Positions 57,219-64,000 of a DNA stretch of 64,000 nt are shown here, piece after piece. The position numbers were made by a program, and so were the translations under genes. Every line of letters begins with the position of its first letter. Position 1 is the first letter of the stretch. This stretch comes from Paracandidimonas soli (GTDB lineage Bacteria > Pseudomonadota > Gammaproteobacteria > Burkholderiales > Burkholderiaceae_B), in assembly GCF_004342005.1 (NCBI RefSeq), contig NZ_SMBX01000001.1, forward strand, positions 186,001-250,000, in the 5' to 3' direction. The notes under the pieces were generated by a model. The model was not told where the DNA came from. It saw nothing but the letters and a program-made list of their open reading frames with translations, and searched no databases.

Positions 57219-57399
57219 GGATGGCTCCGGAGGCGTGTGTTTCGCAATTCTTGCGATGATAGCGCGAACGTCGGAAAGGGAGCGTGGCCCGGCAATGGGA
57301 GGCGCGGCTCGTGTTGGAGGATGGGATCAGTGCCGGCGACGGATGGCGGGCGATAGACGGCTTGATAGCCGGGTAGCCACGCCCACCTCTTGGAGCCCG

Positions 57400-58557
57400 T
57401 CAGCGGCGCACGAAGCGGCCGTCGTCCTGGCGCACGATGCAGTCCTGCATCTCCAGCTCCAGCAGGTGCTGGCTGAGGGCGGCGATGTCCATGCCGGTGC
57501 GGACCAGCAAGGTATCGGTGTCCACGGGGTCGTATCCCATGGCGTCGAGTACGCGCCGGCTGTCGGGGTGTTCGGGCTCCGGCCGCGATATCTTACTCAT
57601 GCGCGATGAGGCAGGCTTCGCTGGGCCCGCCGCCGGCTTCGGCCCGTCGGGGACGAGGTTTCCCAGGTCTTCCAGGATGTCGTCCGCCGACTCGACCAGC
57701 TTCGCGCCCTGGCGGATCAGCGCATGGCAGCCGCGCGACAGGGGAGAGTGGATGGATCCGGGAATGGCGAAGACCTCGCGGCCCGATTCGCCCGCCAGCC
57801 TGGCGGTGATCAGCGACCCGCTCTGGCGCGCCGCCTCTACGACCAGCACGCCCTGGCTCAGTCCGGCGACGATGCGGTTGCGCTTGGGAAAGTGATGCGG
57901 CAGCGATCGCATGCCGAGCGGAAATTCCGACACCAGGGCTCCGCAGGCGGCGATCTGGTGCGCCAGCTCGCGGTGTGAGGCGGGATACACGATGTCGATG
58001 CCGGTGCCCATGACGGCAACGGTGCGTCCGCCCGCATCTCCGGCCTGCAGCGCGCCCCGGTGTGCCGCCGCGTCGATGCCGAGCGCCAGGCCGCTGACGA
58101 TGCACCAGCCCTGGCTTGCCAGGTGGCGGGCGAAGGCGCTGGCGTTGTCCGCGCCGCCGGCGGTCGGGTTGCGCGAGCCTACGATGCCCAGGGCGGGACG
58201 GTTGAGCAGCGAAACGTCGCCGTTGACGTACAGCACCAGGGGAGGATCGTGGATGTCGAGCAGTTTTTGCGGATAGGCGGGATCGGCCAGCGTCAGCAGG
58301 TGATGGCCGGGCTGTTCCAGCCAGGCGAGGGCGGCATCGATCTGTTTCTGCTGTGTTTCGTCCGGCGCCTGGCGCAGCTGGCGGGCCATGGCTTCCGGCA
58401 GCAGTCTGGACAGGGCCGGGACGGACATGGCGTAGATGTCCTGCGGCAATCCGCAGGCAGCCAGCAGGTTGCGCGCCTGCGCCGCGCCCAGATCGGGTTC
58501 TTGCGAAAGCCGCAGCCAGGCAATCAGTTCATCGGTGGACGGGACGTGATTCTGCAT
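57400..58557 (-). CDS. dprA: DNA-processing protein DprA
   Basis: Loads RecA on single-stranded DNA taken up during natural transformation. The 385-residue protein starts at 58557; codons before it overlap the upstream gap. It has an N-terminal SAM-like region (1-90), the Rossmann-type core (about 100-290) with GIVGSRNPT, SGLALGIDAAAHRGAL, GTGIDIVYPASH, SEFPLGM and FPKRNRIVAGLS, and a C-terminal winged helix (DLVPDG..DTDTLLVRTGMDIAALSQHLLELEMQ). It is divergent from def, the usual dprA/def arrangement. Confidence 0.96.
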   Translation of the reverse strand: MQNHVPSTDELIAWLRLSQEPDLGAAQARNLLAACGLPQDIYAMSVPALSRLLPEAMARQLRQAPDETQQKQIDAALAWLEQPGHHLLTLADPAYPQKLLDIHDPPLVLYVNGDVSLLNRPALGIVGSRNPTAGGADNASAFARHLASQGWCIVSGLALGIDAAAHRGALQAGDAGGRTVAVMGTGIDIVYPASHRELAHQIAACGALVSEFPLGMRSLPHHFPKRNRIVAGLSQGVLVVEAARQSGSLITARLAGESGREVFAIPGSIHSPLSRGCHALIRQGAKLVESADDILEDLGNLVPDGPKPAAGPAKPASSRMSKISRPEPEHPDSRRVLDAMGYDPVDTDTLLVRTGMDIAALSQHLLELEMQDCIVRQDDGRFVRR

Positions 58558-58711
58558 GTCGGAGTCGGTGTCGCTGCAAGAGCGGCGGATGGCGAATTTT
58601 CCTAGTGTGACACAGGCCGCTGTTTTCCGCGCCTTGGGGCAGGCGGAAAACGTCCCTCTTCGGGGGATTGAATTATCATAGAGGTTTGCAGACAAAAGCT
58701 GATACTTAGCC

Positions 58712-59224
58712 ATGGCATTGCTCCCCATTCTCCGTTATCCCGATCCCAGGCTGCACAAGGTTGCCGCCCCGGTCGCCGTGGTCGACGACCGTATCCGCCA
58801 ACTGGTGAGCGATATGGCCGAAACCATGTACGACGCGCCCGGCGTGGGGCTGGCTGCGACGCAGGTCGATGTGCACGAGCGCGTCATCGTGATCGATGTT
58901 TCCGAAGACGGCGACGACCTGCGCGTGCTCATCAATCCGGAAATCCTCTGGGCCAGCGAAGAGCGCCAGGTCTACGAAGAGGGCTGCCTGTCCGTGCCCG
59001 GCATCTACGACAAGGTCGAGCGCGCCGCGCAGATCCGCGCGCGAGCGCTGGACCGCGACGGCAAGTCCTACGAGTTCGAGGCCGACGGCCTGCTGGCGGT
59101 GTGCGTCCAGCACGAGATCGACCACCTGGATGGCAAGGTGTTCGTCGAGTATCTGTCGCGCCTGAAGCAGGACCGCATCCGCAACCGCCTGCGCAAGCAG
59201 GAGCGCGAGCTGAGCAAGGTCTGA
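58712..59224 (+). CDS. def: Peptide deformylase
   Basis: Iron/zinc amidase that removes the formyl group from nascent chains. The 170-residue protein carries the three family motifs: GVGLAATQ (44-51), EGCLSVP (Cys92) and HEIDHLDG (His134, Glu135, His138). Its stop overlaps the earlier fmt start candidate (TGATG), and fmt follows directly. Confidence 0.98.
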   Translation: MALLPILRYPDPRLHKVAAPVAVVDDRIRQLVSDMAETMYDAPGVGLAATQVDVHERVIVIDVSEDGDDLRVLINPEILWASEERQVYEEGCLSVPGIYDKVERAAQIRARALDRDGKSYEFEADGLLAVCVQHEIDHLDGKVFVEYLSRLKQDRIRNRLRKQERELSKV

Positions 59225-59235
59225 TGGAAGGCCGG

Positions 59236-60189
59236 ATGCGCGTCGTTTTTGCAGGAACCCCGGAATTCGCCTCACAGGCGCTGAAAGCCATGCTCCAGGC
59301 GGGACACGAGGTGCCGCTGGTGCTGACGCAGCCGGATCGCCCGGCCGGGCGCGGCATGAAGCTGCTGCCCAGCGCCGTCAAGCAGGTGGCGCTGGATGCC
59401 GGCATCCCCGTGGCGCAGCCGCATGGCCTGAAGCTGGACGGACGCTATCCCGAAGAGGCCGCCGCCGCGCGCCAGGCGCTGCTGGACGCCAGGCCGGACG
59501 TGATGGTCGTGGCCGCCTATGGACTGATTCTGCCGCAATGGGTGCTGGACCTGCCGCGCCACGGCTGCCTCAATATCCATGCCAGCCTGCTGCCGCGCTG
59601 GCGCGGCGCGGCGCCGATCCAGCGTGCCATCGAGGCGGGCGATACGCATACCGGCATCACCATCATGCAGATGGACGCCGGCCTGGACACAGGCGACATG
59701 CTGCTGCGCAAAGAACTGGAGATCCTGCCGGACCATACGGCTGCCAGCCTGCACGACGCGCTGGCCGGCCTGGGCGCCGAGAGCATCCTGGAAACGCTGG
59801 GCGAGGTCGCGGCGGGAACCGCGCGGGCGGTTCCGCAGCCGGAGCATGGCGTGACCTACGCCGCCAAGCTGGAAAAGGCGGAAGCGCAGCTGGACTTCAC
59901 GCTGCCGGCCGCTGTGCTGGAGCGGCGCATCCGCGCATTCAATCCATTCCCTGGAGCCGTCATGCCGCTGCCGGACCTGGAGCAGCCCGTGAAGGTCTGG
60001 CGGGCGCAGGTGCTGAATGGCGCTGCGGACAAGGCGCCGGGAACCGTGCTGCGCGCCGATGCTCAGGGCATCGATATTGCAACGGCGAACGGTGTGCTGC
60101 GTATCCTGGAGCTGCAGAAAGCCGGCGGCAAGCGCCAGCCGGTTGCGTCATTCGTGCAGGGCTGGAAGCCGCACGACCAGAAACCATAG
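59236..60189 (+). CDS. fmt: Methionyl-tRNA formyltransferase
   Basis: Formylates initiator Met-tRNA. The 317-residue protein from the ATG at 59236 (GGAAGG upstream) begins [12 protein letters not shown], with the catalytic region [23 protein letters not shown] and the [10 protein letters not shown] segment; the C-terminal OB-type domain closes the protein. The ATG at 59224, which overlaps the def stop, would add four residues. def-fmt-rsmB is the usual order. Confidence 0.97.
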   Translation: MRVVFAGTPEFASQALKAMLQAGHEVPLVLTQPDRPAGRGMKLLPSAVKQVALDAGIPVAQPHGLKLDGRYPEEAAAARQALLDARPDVMVVAAYGLILPQWVLDLPRHGCLNIHASLLPRWRGAAPIQRAIEAGDTHTGITIMQMDAGLDTGDMLLRKELEILPDHTAASLHDALAGLGAESILETLGEVAAGTARAVPQPEHGVTYAAKLEKAEAQLDFTLPAAVLERRIRAFNPFPGAVMPLPDLEQPVKVWRAQVLNGAADKAPGTVLRADAQGIDIATANGVLRILELQKAGGKRQPVASFVQGWKPHDQKP

Positions 60190-60216
60190 AACCGCTCTCG
60201 AAACCAGCGAACCCTC

Positions 60217-61602
60217 GTGGCCGAACCGACCCATTCCAAGCAGATCGCCCTTTCCGACATCATCCTGGCCAGCGCGGCGCTGGTGCGGGATGTGCAGAAG
60301 GGCGGCTCCCTGTCCGATCTGATGCCCGGCGTGCCTGCCCAGTCCAGGCCGGCGGTCCAGTCCGTCACGTTCCATGTCATGCGCAGGCTGGGGCTGGCGC
60401 GCGCGCTGAAGACCGCCCTGGTGCCGCGCAAGCCGCCCGAGCCTTTGCTGGATGCGTTGCTGCTGGTTGCGCTGGCGTTGCTGGAAACGGCGACGCGCCA
60501 TGGCGAGGAAGGCGGCGAGCAGCGGCATGAGATGGATCATGAGCAGGACGCGGCGCAATCGCCGCGCGGCGAGCCTGTCTACGCCGTGCACACTGTCGTG
60601 GACCAGGCCGTCAATGCGGCTGCCGGCCATCGGCGGCTGCGCAATTTCAAGGGCATGGTCAATGCCGTGCTGCGCAATTTCCTGCGCGGGCGCGAGGCGC
60701 TGCTGGCCGAGGCGCGGCAGCAGCCGGAGGCTTGCTGGAATCATCCCGAGTGGTGGGTGAATACGATCCGGAAGGCGTATCCCGGGCAATGGCGGCAAGT
60801 CCTGTCCGCATCCGATCATCCCGGTCCCATGACATTGCGCGTGAATATCCGGCGCAAGACGGTGGCGGCGTTGCAGGCGGCGCTGGCCGAGGCGGGCATC
60901 GCCTCCAGTCCGCTGGGTGCGCAGGGCCTGGTGCTCGAAACGCCGCGGCCGGTGCAGGCCATTCCGGGTTTCGAGGAGGGGTGGTGGTCCGTGCAGGATG
61001 CTTCCGCGCAGCAGGCGGCGCTGCTGCTGGCGCCGGAGCCTGGCATGCGCGTGCTGGACGCATGCGCGGCGCCCGGCGGGAAGACAGCGCATCTGCTGGA
61101 GCTCGCGGACATCCATCTGCAGGCGCTGGATGCCGATCCGGTGCGCCTGGAGCGCATTCGCCAGACCCTGGCGCGGCTGGGGCTGGATGGCGGTCATGTG
61201 AAGCTGGCCGCGGCGGATGCCGCGGACGTGGGAGCATGGTGGGATGGCGAGCCGTTCGACCTGGTCCTGGCCGACGTGCCTTGCACGGCGTCCGGCATCG
61301 TCCGGCGCCATCCCGATATACGCTGGCTGCGGCGCGAATCCGATCTGCGCAAAACCGCCGAATTGCAGCGGCGCATCGCCGATGCATTGTGGCAAACCGT
61401 CAAGCCCGGCGGCAAGCTGCTGTATGCCACATGTTCCGTCTTCCCGCAGGAGGGCGAGCAGCAGGCGCGGGCGTTCGCGCAGCGCTGGCCTGACGCCACG
61501 CGGCTGGAGGCCCCGGGACAGATTCTGCCGTTGCCGGAAGAGGGGCGACAGGCGGGCGCGTACGATGGCTTTTTCTATGCCCTGTTTGCCAAGAACGCCT
61601 GA
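60217..61602 (+). CDS. rsmB: 16S rRNA (cytosine(967)-C(5))-methyltransferase
   Basis: Methylates C967 of 16S rRNA. The 461-residue protein has an N-terminal NusB-like RNA-binding domain (about 10-165) and a SAM-dependent methyltransferase domain with DACAAPGGKT (281-290), the ADVPCTASG motif with Cys356 and the nucleophilic Cys406 in LYATCSVFPQEGE. An insert of about 24 residues rich in Glu, His and Asp (94-117) interrupts the NusB-like helices. Start is a GTG at 60217. Confidence 0.95.
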   Translation: MAEPTHSKQIALSDIILASAALVRDVQKGGSLSDLMPGVPAQSRPAVQSVTFHVMRRLGLARALKTALVPRKPPEPLLDALLLVALALLETATRHGEEGGEQRHEMDHEQDAAQSPRGEPVYAVHTVVDQAVNAAAGHRRLRNFKGMVNAVLRNFLRGREALLAEARQQPEACWNHPEWWVNTIRKAYPGQWRQVLSASDHPGPMTLRVNIRRKTVAALQAALAEAGIASSPLGAQGLVLETPRPVQAIPGFEEGWWSVQDASAQQAALLLAPEPGMRVLDACAAPGGKTAHLLELADIHLQALDADPVRLERIRQTLARLGLDGGHVKLAAADAADVGAWWDGEPFDLVLADVPCTASGIVRRHPDIRWLRRESDLRKTAELQRRIADALWQTVKPGGKLLYATCSVFPQEGEQQARAFAQRWPDATRLEAPGQILPLPEEGRQAGAYDGFFYALFAKNA

Positions 61603-61655
61603 GTCGTGAACAATGGCGCTTATCCAGCAGCCGCCCACGTATATGGATCCCCGCA

Positions 61656-62237
61656 ATGATTTTTCGTCTTGTGCTTGCCTTGTTTCTGGCATTGACGACG
61701 ACGCTGCAGCCATCGATGGCGCAAACCTTTGCGTCGGACCAGATCACGCGTATCGAGCCCGTGATACGCGATGGCTGGATCCACATCGATGCCGATATCG
61801 ATTTCACGCTGAGCGATGAGTTGCGCGATGCCGCGCAGAAGGGCGTTCCCATCTATTTCACGGCCGATCTCCAGATCGTCGAGAAGCGCTGGTGGTGGTT
61901 CGACAAAACGGTCGTCGATACCCAGAGAACCTGGCGCGTGGTCTACAACGCGCTGACCCGGCAGTGGCGCATCGGCACCGGCGACCTGACCTTGCCGGAA
62001 TCCTCGCTGGATGATGCGCTGTCGCTCGTGCGCGCCATCCGGGGCTGGAGCGTGGCCCCTGTGAAAGATTTCGAAGTGGATACGACGCTGTACGGTCGCC
62101 TGCGCTTGCGGCTGGATACGTCGTTGCTGGCCAGGCCTTTTCAGATTGATGCACTCAACAGCCGGGCCTGGGGCCTGGCGACACCATGGAAGAATTTCAC
62201 CTTTTCGGTTTCCGCTGGAGCCTCCGATCCCTCTTGA
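61656..62237 (+). CDS. DUF4390 protein, probable secreted
   Basis: A 193-residue protein with a signal peptide ending near QPSMAQ. The rest is a DUF4390 domain: IDADIDFTLSDELRDAAQKGVPIYFTADLQIVEKRWWWFDKTV, TWRVVYNALTRQWRIG. Such genes precede the NtrY-type kinase gene in many betaproteobacteria, which suggests a partnership with the sensor. Function unknown. It overlaps the kinase start by 52 bases as annotated here. Confidence 0.9.
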   Translation: MIFRLVLALFLALTTTLQPSMAQTFASDQITRIEPVIRDGWIHIDADIDFTLSDELRDAAQKGVPIYFTADLQIVEKRWWWFDKTVVDTQRTWRVVYNALTRQWRIGTGDLTLPESSLDDALSLVRAIRGWSVAPVKDFEVDTTLYGRLRLRLDTSLLARPFQIDALNSRAWGLATPWKNFTFSVSAGASDPS

Positions 62238-64000
62238 AGTGGGGCAGGCTCGTGCTGCTGGTCGCGGGCGTGGGAAGCGCCCTGGGCCTGTTGGCGCTGC
62301 TGGTCTGGTCTACCGGAAACGCATCGCGCTATGCGCAGCAGTACGACACGCTGCTGCTGCTCAATGTCATCCTGGCCGTCACGTTCATCGTCTGGGGGCT
62401 GGTGCTGGCCGGCAAGTTGTTGCGCCAGATACGGCGGCGTCAGTTCGGCGCCAGGCTGACCGCCAGGTTCGCCTTGTCGTTCGCGCTGATCGGCGTGTTG
62501 CCGGGAGCGCTGATCTATCTGCTGTCCGTGCAGTTCATGTCCAAGTCCATCGAGTCCTGGTTCAACGTACGGGTCGACTCGGCGCTGGAGGCAGGCCTGA
62601 ATCTTGGGCGCGCCGCGCTGGATTCCCAACTGGACGACGTCAACGCGCGAGCGCGCGAGATGGTGCTGCTGCTGAACAATTCCTCTGATGCCGAAGTGGG
62701 CCTGTCCATCAACCGGCTGAGGGAGAATGCGGGCGTTGCCGAAGCCATGGTCTTCTCGGGCAATGGCCGCGTCATTGCCTTCTCTTCTGCCGCCTATGGG
62801 CAGTTGATGCCGCAGATGCCGCCGCCGCATGTGCTGAATCAGTTGCGGGTGGCGCGCAAGTACTCCGCCGCCGAGACCGAAGACTGGACCGAGCCGGGGC
62901 AGCCCGACGGCGAGCCGCTGGGCTCGGGGCAGCATCTGCAGCTCAGGGTGGTCGTGCCGCTGGGCTCCGCGGATATCTTCGGATCGATGCTGAGCGCGTC
63001 GCAGCAGGAAAACCGCTGGCTGCAACTGGTGCAGCCCGTGCCGGACCAGATCGCGCGCAATGCAAACCTGGTGCAGCAGGGGTTCCGCGACTACCAGGAA
63101 CTGGCCCTGTCGCGCCTGGGGCTGCGCAAGCTGTACGGCATTACGCTGACGCTGGCGCTGATTCTTGCCGTGTTCGCGGCCATCGTCGTTGCGCTGGCGT
63201 TGTCGCGGCGGCTGGTGCGGCCTTTGCTGCGGCTGGCGGCGGGCACGCAGGCGGTCGGCGTGGGCGACTACCGTCCCTTGCCGGAACTTCCCGCCAAGGA
63301 CGAGATCGGCCAGCTGACGCGCTCCTTCAATGCCATGACGCGGCAGCTGGACGAGGCGCGGCATATGGTGGAGCGCAACCGGCAGCAGCTGGAGCGCTCC
63401 AATGTCTACCTGGAGTCGGTGCTCAGCCACCTGTCTGCCGGCGTGCTGGTGTTCGACGAGGGCTTCCGCATCACCATGTTCAACCAGGGGGCGCAAAGCA
63501 TCCTGAATGTGGACCTGCGTTCCAGCAAGGGCAGGCCGCTGGAGACCGTGGACGGGGCGTTCGAATTGTCGCAACTGATCCGGCAGGCCTTTGCCGAGCA
63601 CCGCGCCGTGGCCTCCGAAAAAGCCTACTGGCAGCAGCAGTTCGAGATCTCCCAGGGCGGAGCCACCGACAATGAGAGCAAGGCGCACATCGTGACGCTG
63701 CTGGCGCGGGGCACTCACCTGAGCGTGGACGGGCGCGGTAACGGCTATCTTGTCGTCTTCGACGATGTCAGCGAAGTCGTTTCCGCCAGCCGCGTGGTGG
63801 CGTGGGGCGAAGTGGCGCGGCGCCTGGCGCACGAGATCAAGAATCCCCTGACGCCGATCCAGTTGTCGGCAGAGCGTCTGGCCATGAAGCTGGAGGACAA
63901 GCTGGAGCCCGTCGATGCGGCATTCCTTCTGCGGTCGACCAATACCATCGTGAACCAGGTGGCGTCGCTCAAGCAGATGGTGGACGATTTCCGCGAATAT
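62186..64000 (+). CDS. NtrY-type sensor histidine kinase, 3'-truncated
   Basis: Membrane sensor kinase cut by the window end after 605 codons. Two or three N-terminal membrane segments (about 16-40, 48-68 and 90-112), a periplasmic/sensor domain (about 115-310), a further membrane segment (about 318-343), a HAMP domain (about 345-395), a PAS domain (about 400-530) and the phosphoacceptor His549 in RRLAHEIKNPLTPIQ are visible; the ATPase domain lies beyond the window. NtrY-type kinases with a C-terminal regulator usually follow. The start at 62186 overlaps the DUF4390 gene; a start within about 50 bases downstream is also possible. Confidence 0.93.
   Translation, partial: MEEFHLFGFRWSLRSLLKWGRLVLLVAGVGSALGLLALLVWSTGNASRYAQQYDTLLLLNVILAVTFIVWGLVLAGKLLRQIRRRQFGARLTARFALSFALIGVLPGALIYLLSVQFMSKSIESWFNVRVDSALEAGLNLGRAALDSQLDDVNARAREMVLLLNNSSDAEVGLSINRLRENAGVAEAMVFSGNGRVIAFSSAAYGQLMPQMPPPHVLNQLRVARKYSAAETEDWTEPGQPDGEPLGSGQHLQLRVVVPLGSADIFGSMLSASQQENRWLQLVQPVPDQIARNANLVQQGFRDYQELALSRLGLRKLYGITLTLALILAVFAAIVVALALSRRLVRPLLRLAAGTQAVGVGDYRPLPELPAKDEIGQLTRSFNAMTRQLDEARHMVERNRQQLERSNVYLESVLSHLSAGVLVFDEGFRITMFNQGAQSILNVDLRSSKGRPLETVDGAFELSQLIRQAFAEHRAVASEKAYWQQQFEISQGGATDNESKAHIVTLLARGTHLSVDGRGNGYLVVFDDVSEVVSASRVVAWGEVARRLAHEIKNPLTPIQLSAERLAMKLEDKLEPVDAAFLLRSTNTIVNQVASLKQMVDDFREY

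Overview
The window comes from a GC-rich betaproteobacterium of order Burkholderiales, most likely family Alcaligenaceae (near Bordetella, Achromobacter, Pusillimonas, Pigmentiphaga). The basis is the RpoA and ribosomal protein sequences, the gene order cutA-dsbD / hemB-engB / cytochrome c4-resB-ccsB, and four stand-alone Bug/TctC-type periplasmic binding proteins, a family expanded in Bordetella relatives. The assignment is from recognition only; no search was run.

Region 1 (1-6886) is the 3' part of the spc operon and the alpha operon: rplF (truncated by the window start), rplR, rpsE, rpmD, rplO, secY, infA, rpmJ, rpsM, rpsK, rpsD, rpoA, rplQ, with a terminator after rplQ. Region 2 (7030-25758) is mostly core housekeeping: cutA, dsbD, hemB and engB, cytochrome c4, the System II cytochrome c assembly pair resB-ccsB, a membrane GGDEF/EAL protein, lptM-lysA, mrcA, aroK-aroB and a dGTPase.

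Region 3 (25810-30620) is a catabolic island: LysR regulator, aspartate dehydrogenase-like protein and an SDR lacking the usual Tyr/Lys pair on the + strand, facing a Bug protein and an RraA-family protein on the - strand. A 12-bp word occurs in the same orientation upstream of both transcription units. Region 4 (30676-37418) holds uvrA, an MFS transporter, ssb, and an encapsulin nanocompartment operon in which a DyP peroxidase precedes the shell gene; the codons of its cargo-loading peptide also supply the ribosome binding site of the shell gene.

Region 5 (37493-42414) looks like a D-amino-acid utilisation locus: RpiR regulator, Bug protein, D-threonine-aldolase-like enzyme and D-aminoacylase, with two GTAAT-N3-ATTAC operator-like sites in the divergent promoter. 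Region 6 (42428-48001) is an accessory segment: a RES/Xre toxin-antitoxin pair under a perfect 44-bp palindrome, a CoA-transferase, a SelW-like protein, a 2OG-Fe(II) oxygenase, a decayed integrase, a DUF1016 nuclease with palindromes inside its coding sequence, and a repeat-bearing non-coding stretch. Region 7 (48078-57218) is again catabolic: GntR regulator facing a PEP-mutase-like / Bug / enoyl-CoA hydratase operon; GGT / Bug / GAF genes divergent from a LysR gene; and an HMG-CoA-lyase-type enzyme. Region 8 (57400-64000) returns to core genes: dprA, def, fmt, rsmB, a DUF4390 gene and an NtrY-type histidine kinase cut by the window end.

No rRNA, tRNA, CRISPR array or intact insertion sequence was seen.
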